Source: Gammaproteobacteria bacterium
Lineage (GTDB): Bacteria; Pseudomonadota; Gammaproteobacteria; Pseudomonadales; Azotimanducaceae
DNA: 5,962 nucleotides
Reading direction: 5' to 3'
Assembly (NCBI GenBank): GCA_018667205.1
Contig: JABIVN010000492.1
Coordinates: 1-5,962 of the forward strand
Shown here piece by piece: positions 1 to 4,860 of the stretch (its first letter is position 1; the number at the start of each line of letters is the position of its first letter). The position numbers and the translations under genes were made by a program. A model generated the notes under the pieces. It worked only from the letters and a program-made list of their open reading frames with translations. It searched no databases and was not told the origin of the DNA.

Positions 1-732
1 CCGCGCATCGCAATCGAAGCATTGGAGATGGGCTGTAAAGGCCTGATTATTCCCTCGCGCTGTCCTCCAGGACACAGTCCGAGTCACGTGGCATTCGAAC
101 CGCTTTGGTCGGTTGCGGCGCAAGCAGGTGTTCCCATTTTGTTTCACGTTGGCGGTGAGCACAAAATGAATACTGACTATCACAACAGTGGTGGCCCACA
201 GGTACTGGACTTTCATGGTGGTGCGGAAAATTTCACCTCGACCAGTTTTATGACGATTCCGCTGTCGGTTTGGCAGACCATGTCTGTGCTTATTATTGAC
301 GGTGTTCTAGATCGGCACCAGAATCTGAAGTTTGGTGCGATAGAGCTGGGGGCAAGTTGGGTGCCCAGTTGGATGCGTTTTATGGACGCTGGTGTGGCAG
401 CGTTCACTAAAGGGGAAGAGCGACTGAAAAACCTTTCGGCCAAGCCAAGCGAAATAATTAGGCGACAGTTCCGAGTGACACCTTATCCGCATGAGAACAC
501 AGGCTGGATTATTGAAAACACGGGGCCTGAAGTCTGTCTCTTTTCTTCTGATTTTCCACATGTTGAAGGGGGCAGGAATCCGTTGAAACGGTTTGGCGAA
601 TCGCTTGAGGGGATCTCAAGCGAGAATCAGCAACGGTTTTACCGTGATAATTTCATTGACCTTATGGGGTCAGGGCTGGACAGATCTCTGCACGATCATC
701 CTTCACAGCAACACAAGCCAGGCCAAGGGTAA
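1..732 (+). CDS. Amidohydrolase family (Amidohydro_2) metal-dependent hydrolase, 5'-truncated
   Basis: The reading frame is open from base 1 and ends at TAA 730-732, so 243 C-terminal residues are visible and the N-terminal part, which would hold the HxH metal motif of the family, lies outside. What is seen: a barrel strand ending in FHVGGEH (His codon 145-147, a likely metal ligand), the block LIIDGVLDRHQNLKFGAIELG, and near the C-terminus SSDFPHVEGGRNP, whose Asp (codon 550-552) is the expected catalytic/metal Asp of this TIM-barrel superfamily. Members include ACMSD-like decarboxylases and hydrolases of ring-cleavage or ester substrates; the substrate cannot be read from the sequence. The last ~17 residues (from DRSLHDHPS) look like a low-complexity polar tail beyond the conserved fold. 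The gene converges on the LLM oxidoreductase, 47 bases away. The family call is firm, the reaction is not. Confidence 0.88.
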   Translation, partial: PRIAIEALEMGCKGLIIPSRCPPGHSPSHVAFEPLWSVAAQAGVPILFHVGGEHKMNTDYHNSGGPQVLDFHGGAENFTSTSFMTIPLSVWQTMSVLIIDGVLDRHQNLKFGAIELGASWVPSWMRFMDAGVAAFTKGEERLKNLSAKPSEIIRRQFRVTPYPHENTGWIIENTGPEVCLFSSDFPHVEGGRNPLKRFGESLEGISSENQQRFYRDNFIDLMGSGLDRSLHDHPSQQHKPGQG

Positions 733-749
733 CCTCAGTACTCCGATAG

Positions 750-777
750 AAAAGCTGGACCTGGCCCGCGTGCAGGT
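750..777 (-). terminator. Weak terminator-like hairpin between convergent genes
   Basis: In the 47-base convergent gap, the arms ACCTG (759-763) and CAGGT (773-777) form a 5-bp stem with a 9-nt loop. On the minus strand four T (750-753) follow after five further bases. The stem is short and the T-run is displaced, so this is only a candidate terminator for the LLM gene. Nothing better is visible in the gap. Confidence 0.2.
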
Positions 778-779
778 TG

Positions 780-1649
780 TTAAGTTGAAAGAGCCTCTAG
801 GGATTCCCAGTGCAACTCGCCAAAGTTGCCGTTAGGGTTTACTGGTTGTAGACAGACGTGGGTGGCGCCCGCATCCATATGTTCCTGTATACGGGATTTG
901 ATCGTGTCTGCATTACCCCACGCGAAGGTCGTATCAATAAATTTGTCACTCAAATTATTGATATCATCTTCAGTCAGCCCCATGCGGAGCCAGTTATTTC
1001 TGTAGTTGGGCAGAGCCTGATAGATTTTTGCAACCGGTCGGGCTAGTTCACGGGCTTTGTCAGGATTACTTTCAAGAATCACCTTCTGCTCGACGCATAA
1101 CATGGCATCTGGTCCCATTATCTCTCGAGCAAACCTGGTATGTTCAGGAGAGGAAAAGTAAGGGTGCGCGCCTTGGGAAGCAGCTGCTGCAAGTTCCAGC
1201 ATCTTTGGGCCCAGTGCCGCTATCACAGTGGCTGGGGGATCAGTGGGCTCGATACTTGAGTAGGGTGCCGCCGCCATACCTTGCAGGTAGCTTCGCATCG
1301 TTGCGACCGGTGGCCCATATTTAAGGCCTCGCACCCCCTCGACCAGGGGCTTGTGTGAAACGCCAAGTCCCAGCAAAAAACGCCCATTGGACTGTTCTGC
1401 CAGCGACTTTTGAGCGGCCATCGTCACACCCGGCTCACGGTGATAGATGTTCATGATGCCGGTGGCGACATTCAGTTTCTGTGTGTTCCCGAGGAGCCAG
1501 GAGGCCATGACGACAGGGCTTTTACCCACCGTTTCGGGAATCCAAAGGGTTCCAAAACCTAGAGACTCTATTCTTTGTGCAGCCTTTGCTGCATCAGAAG
1601 AGGTAAGTCCATCGAAAAAATACCAAACGCCCAACTTCCCTGTATCCAA
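780..1649 (-). CDS. LLM-class (luciferase-like) F420-type oxidoreductase
   Basis: This is a complete 289-residue protein of the luciferase-like monooxygenase TIM-barrel superfamily. Seen in order: an N-terminal strand LGVWYFFDGL, a helix-strand unit ending ESLGFGTLWIPET (about residues 28-40), VATGIMNIYHREP (about 61-73), then SNGRFLLGLGVSH (about 87-99), the hallmark block of F420-dependent LLM enzymes. The C-terminal AGATHVCLQPV strand is typical too. The pattern is closest to the probable F420-dependent oxidoreductases grouped in TIGR03620; whether the cofactor is F420 or FMN cannot be decided here, and no F420 biosynthesis gene is in view. The start is TTG at 1649-1647: an in-frame TAA sits two codons upstream and GGAG lies 6 nt before the TTG. 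It follows the patatin gene by 79 bases on the same strand, so it is probably in the same transcript. Substrate unknown. Confidence 0.9.
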   Translation of the reverse strand: MDTGKLGVWYFFDGLTSSDAAKAAQRIESLGFGTLWIPETVGKSPVVMASWLLGNTQKLNVATGIMNIYHREPGVTMAAQKSLAEQSNGRFLLGLGVSHKPLVEGVRGLKYGPPVATMRSYLQGMAAAPYSSIEPTDPPATVIAALGPKMLELAAAASQGAHPYFSSPEHTRFAREIMGPDAMLCVEQKVILESNPDKARELARPVAKIYQALPNYRNNWLRMGLTEDDINNLSDKFIDTTFAWGNADTIKSRIQEHMDAGATHVCLQPVNPNGNFGELHWESLEALST

Positions 1650-1655
1650 TGTTTA

Positions 1656-1659
1656 CTCC
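1656..1659 (-). promoter_or_regulatory. Ribosome binding site fixing the TTG start of the LLM gene
   Basis: The minus-strand sequence reads TTTTGGAGTAAACATTG: GGAG, 6 nt, TTG. The TAA inside the spacer is in frame with the gene, so translation cannot begin further upstream, and the next in-frame ATG would remove the first barrel strand. Confidence 0.75.
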
Positions 1660-1728
1660 AAAATATTTGATAGTCAGTGGGCATCATGCGTTACTCTAAA
1701 AGTTGGCACAACAGCCATCGTCGGGGTT

Positions 1729-2868
1729 TTATCTCCCGGGTACTAAACCGGCGAGTGGATTGGGGGCATTCAGTGTTTCATCAAACGCTTCGGCTAACAA
1801 TTTGCTTCGCTCCATGGTCTGATTCCAATACTGCAATCTTTGGTCCTGGTTGAAGCGTCGAAAATCGCCTCGGTCTGGAATCTTCTGATACGGTAAAGAG
1901 GCAATGTATGATGCCGAAGGCGCGATAAGAACCAAACGCTCAAGGACCTCGGGGCGAACTCTTCGCCAAGGTATTGCCTTGTCAAACCAGCCTTTTGTAA
2001 TGGAGTCTGTGAAGTGCGGATACAAAACCAACCCGTTACCGGCATAATTGTTAAAATCAAAATGATAGTCGATGATACCACCATCCCAATATTGCCCTTG
2101 GGGCGCGCCAGGAATGTCCCGGCGCCCAGACATTAATAACGGTATAGAGCCACTGGCCAGCAATGCGCTACGTAAGTTGGTGCTAGAAAGAGGTACGTGA
2201 ACCGTGTCGAAGTCCCTGAACTCAAATGCTACGCTCGCGCCGGAACTGAACATTGCACGCTGAAAACCGTGTGCAAGGAACTTCCGATCAATGCTATTTG
2301 CGATAGCGGCGCAGGCCATGCCCAGTGCAACCGCGCCGCGGTTGTTGCTGTTGTTCAGGCCGCGTCCGCGTGCCGTTGCGATGTGCGTTGTAAAACGTTT
2401 CTGCTGAGTAATATGAGCGGCTGTACCCGGTGAAAGAAGACCATCCATGACCCATTCACACAACCCATCTACAACTTCTGTCAGGTTGCGTGTTTCATTC
2501 TCTTGCCACGTTTGGTTCAGGTAACGGTCCTGTAGCGTCTCAATTGCCTGGGCGGGGTCAGGCGCCGCAAGCGCTGCGTGTCGCCAGCTTCCAATAGATG
2601 AGCCGTATAGTTCCATTGGGTGATGACTGCGTTGCAGGAAGTCGCCGAAAAGAAACCGGTCAAGATGGCCTAAGCCCAATAGTTTGGCTCCGCCAGACGC
2701 ACCGACCATCGCCTGAAATAAATGCGGCTGCCAGCCCTCGGCAGCTAGTCGCTCGCGAGCAATTTTTCCCGCGATAATCGTTAGCGGAAATGTTGATGCG
2801 AGTGGGTCTTTTATTTTGCCTCCTTTGCTCGGGCGACTATTGATGCTTCGGTTAATTCTTTGAGCCAC
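1729..2868 (-). CDS. Patatin-like phospholipase / serine acyl hydrolase
   Basis: This is a patatin-fold lipid acyl hydrolase using a Ser-Asp dyad. Numbered from GTG 2868: VGASGGAKLL (55-64) is the glycine-rich oxyanion-hole segment, GSSIGSW (89-95) is the GxSxG nucleophile elbow with Ser91, ALLASGSIPLLMSG (235-248) is the conserved patatin core block, and DGG (262-264) carries the catalytic Asp. Both catalytic residues are intact. No signal peptide or membrane segment is seen, so it is probably cytosolic or membrane-associated. The start is uncertain. GTG 2868 gives 379 residues but has no good ribosome site and overlaps the VOC gene by 58 bases. The family N-terminus is expected close to PLTIIAGKIARERLAAEGW (28-46), which instead fits initiation at 2814, where AAAGGAGG is followed by an ATA codon overlapping the VOC stop. 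The gene is in operon position between the VOC gene and the LLM gene. The lipid or ester substrate is unknown. Confidence 0.88.
   Translation of the reverse strand: MAQRINRSINSRPSKGGKIKDPLASTFPLTIIAGKIARERLAAEGWQPHLFQAMVGASGGAKLLGLGHLDRFLFGDFLQRSHHPMELYGSSIGSWRHAALAAPDPAQAIETLQDRYLNQTWQENETRNLTEVVDGLCEWVMDGLLSPGTAAHITQQKRFTTHIATARGRGLNNSNNRGAVALGMACAAIANSIDRKFLAHGFQRAMFSSGASVAFEFRDFDTVHVPLSSTNLRSALLASGSIPLLMSGRRDIPGAPQGQYWDGGIIDYHFDFNNYAGNGLVLYPHFTDSITKGWFDKAIPWRRVRPEVLERLVLIAPSASYIASLPYQKIPDRGDFRRFNQDQRLQYWNQTMERSKLLAEAFDETLNAPNPLAGLVPGR
2811..2826 (-). promoter_or_regulatory. AAAGGAGG ribosome site and ATAA start/stop overlap for the patatin gene
   Basis: The last VOC codons contain AAAGGAGG (2826-2819), followed by CAAA and then ATAA (2814-2811). 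TAA is the VOC stop, and ATA is in the patatin frame with a 4-nt gap from the ribosome site. This is the geometry of the common ATGA coupling overlap, but with ATA in place of ATG. No ATG, GTG or TTG exists in the patatin frame at usable spacing after the ribosome site. Confidence 0.6.
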
Positions 2869-3308
2869 TCGTCTGTAGCTCTATCTTCAAGAATCTCAAT
2901 AATTTCACCATCTGGACCTTTAATATACGTTGTTTTATGTAAACCCAGGTCCTGCGGTGTCGTGTTGGCGTGGTAACCGGCATCCGTCACCTTGCGATAC
3001 AGGTCATCAACGTTGTCGGTTTGTAATGCGAAGTGCGTGACGCCCTTATCGGAGGGGTTGTAGTCCAAAGGAAGCGCTCGTCCTACAGGGTTGTCCCATT
3101 GCCAGAGCTCAATCATCGTATCGCCCGCGCGCAGCCAGACAACCCTGCCCCTGGCGTTTTCCATGCCAACAACATGACTCAGGCGGTCATTTCCTGGAAC
3201 ATCCGAGTCAAAGATGACCTCAAGCTCAAAAAGGTCTCTGTAGAAAGTCAGCGACCTATCCATGTCGCTGACGCTGATGCCAGTGTGGTTAACTCGGGTT
3301 ATCGTCAT
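2811..3308 (-). CDS. VOC / glyoxalase-fold metalloprotein
   Basis: This is a 165-residue vicinal-oxygen-chelate protein made of two paired beta-alpha-beta-beta-beta units. The four ligand positions of the glyoxalase I / methylmalonyl-CoA epimerase type are present: His8 (VNHTGISV), Glu67 (MIELWQW), His92 (GVTHFAL) and Glu138 (GEIIEILE), so a divalent-metal site is expected. MDRSLTFYRDLFELEV (16-31) and YIKGPDGEIIEILE (128-141) are typical of the family. The ~25 C-terminal residues form a charged helix (WLKELTEASIVARAKEAK) beyond the fold. The start is ATG 3308-3306. The nearest upstream ATG (3313) runs into a stop after one more codon, and GGA of the second leader repeat lies about 10 nt upstream. 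The stop TAA overlaps the likely start zone of the patatin gene. VOC proteins include lyases, epimerases, dioxygenases and resistance proteins; the specific reaction is not evident. Confidence 0.9.
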   Translation of the reverse strand: MTITRVNHTGISVSDMDRSLTFYRDLFELEVIFDSDVPGNDRLSHVVGMENARGRVVWLRAGDTMIELWQWDNPVGRALPLDYNPSDKGVTHFALQTDNVDDLYRKVTDAGYHANTTPQDLGLHKTTYIKGPDGEIIEILEDRATDEWLKELTEASIVARAKEAK

Positions 3309-3309
3309 T

Positions 3310-3337
3310 TCATGGTGTCCGTTTCATTTTGTCCGTT
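3310..3337 (-). repeat. Tandem 14-bp direct repeat directly before the VOC start
   Basis: On the minus strand two abutting 14-mers, AACGGACAAAATGA (3337-3324) and AACGGACACCATGA (3323-3310), differ at only two positions and end one base before the VOC ATG. Each unit brings a GGA and an ATGA. The first ATG opens a five-codon frame (MKRTP) ending at the TGA of the second unit; the second opens only ATG AAA TGA. This could affect initiation of the VOC gene or simply be a slippage duplication. Confidence 0.8.
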
Positions 3338-3341
3338 CGGC

Positions 3342-3369
3342 GTTGTGATAAAGAGGATTGTCGCACAAC
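3342..3369. repeat. Spaced inverted repeat GTTGTG-N16-CACAAC
   Basis: The arms GTTGTG (3342-3347) and CACAAC (3364-3369) are exact, with a 16-bp spacer, in the leader between the kinase stop and the VOC start. The size and position would suit a dimeric repressor or activator site, but 6-bp arms can arise by chance and no regulator gene is in the window. Confidence 0.35.
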
Positions 3370-3393
3370 TTTTCGGGCGATCTTTTCGGGCGA
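3369..3393. repeat. Tandem 12-bp direct repeat with 13-bp period
   Basis: The plus strand reads CTTTTCGGGCGA at 3369-3380 and again at 3382-3393, separated by one T (minus strand: TCGCCCGAAAAG twice). The two copies are identical. They sit 60-85 bases upstream of the VOC start and 24 bases past the kinase stop, in the only room for a promoter of the VOC-patatin-LLM group. A tandem regulator-binding site is possible, though the 13-bp period puts the copies on different helix faces. No convincing -35/-10 pair was found next to it. Confidence 0.6.
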
Positions 3394-3417
3394 CAGGCTC
3401 CTTATAGAGCTTACTGC

Positions 3418-4323
3418 CTAAAGCGACTTGCCTTGAGTATGGGCGATGATCCATGAGCGAATATCCGGGAGTGCATCAAAAGTCCTGGGAACACAGAGTT
3501 GGAAGCAGGCGGACGTACTGGCCAGTGCTGAAATATCTTTTATGTCGGTAGACAGGGCTGCTTTGCTTGTAAAGTCGAGTAAAAAACGGTGACTTAACAA
3601 ACCGACAACCGCCTGCTGCGTCGTGAGTGGCTTTATCTGAATCTCGTCGTCGGGGGTTGGCTTCAGAAAATAGATATTTTTGAGTGGGCGCGGTTCTGCG
3701 CAGTGAAAGCCGGCCGATATGCCAGTTTGCGACAAACCTAGTTGCCATTTCCCGTTGTAGCTTTTGGTTGCGCCAATGTCTGTGAATGACGCTTTCAATG
3801 TTTCAAAAGAGTCTTCCCATATTCGTAGTGAAGGGTGGCCAGGCATAACGTGGAAGCCTGAGGCGTGCTTGTGCAGCCAGACACAGTCGTCGGCCAGGAA
3901 GCGGTAGCCATTGGTAGCAAAGTTTGTTGCGAGCGTTGATTTTCCAGCACCGGAGTTGGCGATAAAAACGACAGCACAATGATCGATTTCAACAGCGCTC
4001 GCATGAAACACGAGTCGTTGTTGCTGGCTTAACGCCAGAGGGAATACCAGGTTATGGTAGGCTTCTTTTAACAACCCGTGTGAGACCCCTGGGACGGGAG
4101 TGGCCTTGATCTTGTCGGCATTGCCGCTGACAATGAAGTCTGCGAGGCCTGAAAACCTGATGAGGAAACTCTCGCCCAAACGGTAAAAAACTGGGTGAAA
4201 CGTTCCACCTTTTTGTGGCCACTCGTTAAACGCGGGCTCTTTTTGGGGAAGCTGCTCACGGGGATCTTCGATCTGCCAGGTTGGCATGGCGGGGTGCTCA
4301 AATGACGCGCCGATAGTGTTCAA
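3418..4323 (-). CDS. HprK-related serine kinase of a lasso-type RiPP cluster
   Basis: This P-loop protein is related to the C-terminal domain of HPr kinase/phosphorylase. Numbered from TTG 4323: a short N-terminal beta region (about 43-75), LVFHASAVEI (104-113), the HAS(A)V block usual just before the P-loop in this family, the Walker A segment ANSGAGKST (122-130), FLADDCVWL (142-150) with the acidic pair Asp145-Asp146, and PGHPSLRIWEDS, a typical block of kinases encoded beside lasso precursors. It is probably a cytosolic ATP-dependent kinase acting on the precursor peptide. Characterised relatives phosphorylate the C-terminal serine of lasso precursors (paeninodin type). Here the precursor ends in Arg, so the target is open. 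The start is uncertain: TTG 4323 shares TTGA with the stop of a 20-codon frame, and ATG 4287 (residue 13) is an alternative. Neither has a clear ribosome site. The N-terminus is polar and poorly conserved, so either would leave the fold intact. Confidence 0.85.
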   Translation of the reverse strand: MNTIGASFEHPAMPTWQIEDPREQLPQKEPAFNEWPQKGGTFHPVFYRLGESFLIRFSGLADFIVSGNADKIKATPVPGVSHGLLKEAYHNLVFPLALSQQQRLVFHASAVEIDHCAVVFIANSGAGKSTLATNFATNGYRFLADDCVWLHKHASGFHVMPGHPSLRIWEDSFETLKASFTDIGATKSYNGKWQLGLSQTGISAGFHCAEPRPLKNIYFLKPTPDDEIQIKPLTTQQAVVGLLSHRFLLDFTSKAALSTDIKDISALASTSACFQLCVPRTFDALPDIRSWIIAHTQGKSL

Positions 4324-4500
4324 GTCGTCAGTGGGGTCGTGAAAGTAGCCTGTTCGGTACTAAGCAAAGCGTAGTCGATCATTTGAACGCTGTTGGCGAT
4401 ATCGCGACGGTTTCGCTCATGAAATCGACAGACTTAATTGTCGTGCAACGTGACTGACGTCCCAACGCCAACCGGCTAGAGCGGGCTATACTCGGTAGCA

Positions 4501-4525
4501 AATGGACGCTGAAATGGCGTCCGTT
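4501..4525. repeat. Inverted repeat in the precursor-kinase spacer
   Basis: The arms AATGGACGC (4501-4509) and GCGTCCGTT (4517-4525) flank a 7-nt loop. Six GC-rich pairs are exact, and the outer three include one mismatch on the minus-strand transcript. No T-run follows, so it is not a standard terminator. It could be an RNA hairpin limiting read-through into the kinase, or a protein site. Confidence 0.35.
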
Positions 4526-4551
4526 AGCGCCAGGATGCGCTGGATGCTTTC

Positions 4552-4575
4552 TGACCGGTTCGGTCATGCCGGCAT
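4552..4575. repeat. Adjacent dyads TGACCG-GTT-CGGTCA and ATGCCGGCAT
   Basis: A 6-bp stem with a 3-nt loop (4552-4566) abuts a 10-bp perfect palindrome (4566-4575). They lie 52-75 bases past the precursor stop. On the minus strand no T-tract follows. On the plus strand a T-rich run follows, but no plus-strand gene ends here. In RiPP operons hairpins after the precursor gene often protect its mRNA or reduce downstream transcription; that role is an inference here. Confidence 0.35.
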
Positions 4576-4627
4576 TTTCATCGTCATTTTTATGATTATT
4601 TTCATCATGCTCAACGCCTGGGCAGGG

Positions 4628-4831
4628 TTATCTTGCACCTTTTCTCTTTTTGCCTTTGCCACTGTGACCATTTCTACCCCCAGCATCTGCCGAACCGCCG
4701 CCTGACCCATGGGTCAGACGACTCAACTTGCCGAACACCTCCAGCTTAGGGCTTTTGTAAGGCTTTCGAGACGCCGTGGTGATGCCAGCATTTTCTGCTG
4801 CTGAGTTTGAATTGTTATCCAGATTTTCCAT
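4628..4831 (-). CDS. Lasso-peptide-type RiPP precursor (A protein), unusual basic Gly-rich core
   Basis: This is a 67-residue precursor. The leader (1-41) carries Tyr25-x-x-Pro28-x-Leu30-x3-Gly34-x4-Leu39-Thr40, i.e. Tyr-17, Pro-14, Leu-12, Gly-8 and Thr-2 relative to the cut, the canonical lasso leader motif read by a PqqD-like RRE protein. Thr at the penultimate leader position followed by His predicts cleavage after His41. The core (42-67) starts GSGGGSAD, so Gly1 and Asp8 could form the usual 8-residue macrolactam ring. The tail, AGGRNGHSGKGKKRKGAR, is strongly cationic. The whole core has ten Gly, seven Lys/Arg, one His and no aromatic, Leu, Ile or Val. Serines are at core positions 2, 6 and 16. 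The start is ATG 4831, 29 bases after the synthetase stop, with CGGA 7 nt upstream, so the two are probably co-transcribed. The product's activity is unknown. Leader and family assignment are secure; the threaded fold is unproven. Confidence 0.87.
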   Translation of the reverse strand: MENLDNNSNSAAENAGITTASRKPYKSPKLEVFGKLSRLTHGSGGGSADAGGRNGHSGKGKKRKGAR

Positions 4832-4860
4832 CTTAGATTCCGTGAATTAAAAGATACGTT

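Larger units (their letters stand above)
4324..4627. other. 304-base spacer between precursor and kinase, no convincing gene
   Basis: No protein family is recognisable here on either strand. On the minus strand three short frames run end to end with 4-base overlaps: 14 codons from ATG 4608, 62 codons from ATG 4567 (ATGA 4567-4564), and 20 codons from ATG 4382 (ATGA 4382-4379). The last ends in TTGA (4323-4320) at the kinase's TTG. None has a Shine-Dalgarno site, the 62-codon frame uses rare codons freely (AGA, ATA, CTA), and none resembles the missing B1 (PqqD-like) or B2 proteins. The spacer also holds two dyads, listed separately. It is best read as an untranslated, possibly regulatory stretch, or the decayed remains of a small gene. 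Confidence 0.5.

Noticed and set aside
1650..1728. Promoter for the LLM gene (TTGTGC, 17 bp, CATGAT on the minus strand)
   Set aside because: It matches the -35 consensus at only three of six positions and the -10 at four of six, and co-transcription with the patatin gene explains expression equally well.
2197..2433. Plus-strand frame rich in Cys opposite the patatin gene
   Set aside because: It is a shadow of the patatin coding strand, with no ribosome site or recognisable motif.
3395..3420. Terminator after the kinase (GCTC-tataag-GAGC)
   Set aside because: It has a four-bp stem with no T-run on the minus strand, too weak to call.
4379..4567. 62-codon minus-strand frame as a possible B1/PqqD-like protein
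   Set aside because: It has no PqqD-like pattern, uses rare codons, has no ribosome site, and is much shorter than the family's usual ~85-95 residues. It is kept only as part of the spacer observation.
4502..4705. Plus-strand 67-codon frame with a strongly hydrophobic stretch, preceded by a TATACT-like box, antisense to the precursor's 3' end
   Set aside because: The hydrophobicity is the complement of A-rich minus-strand sequence (TTT/ATT opposite AAA/AAT). There is no ribosome site or matching -35 box, and it overlaps the well-supported precursor core.
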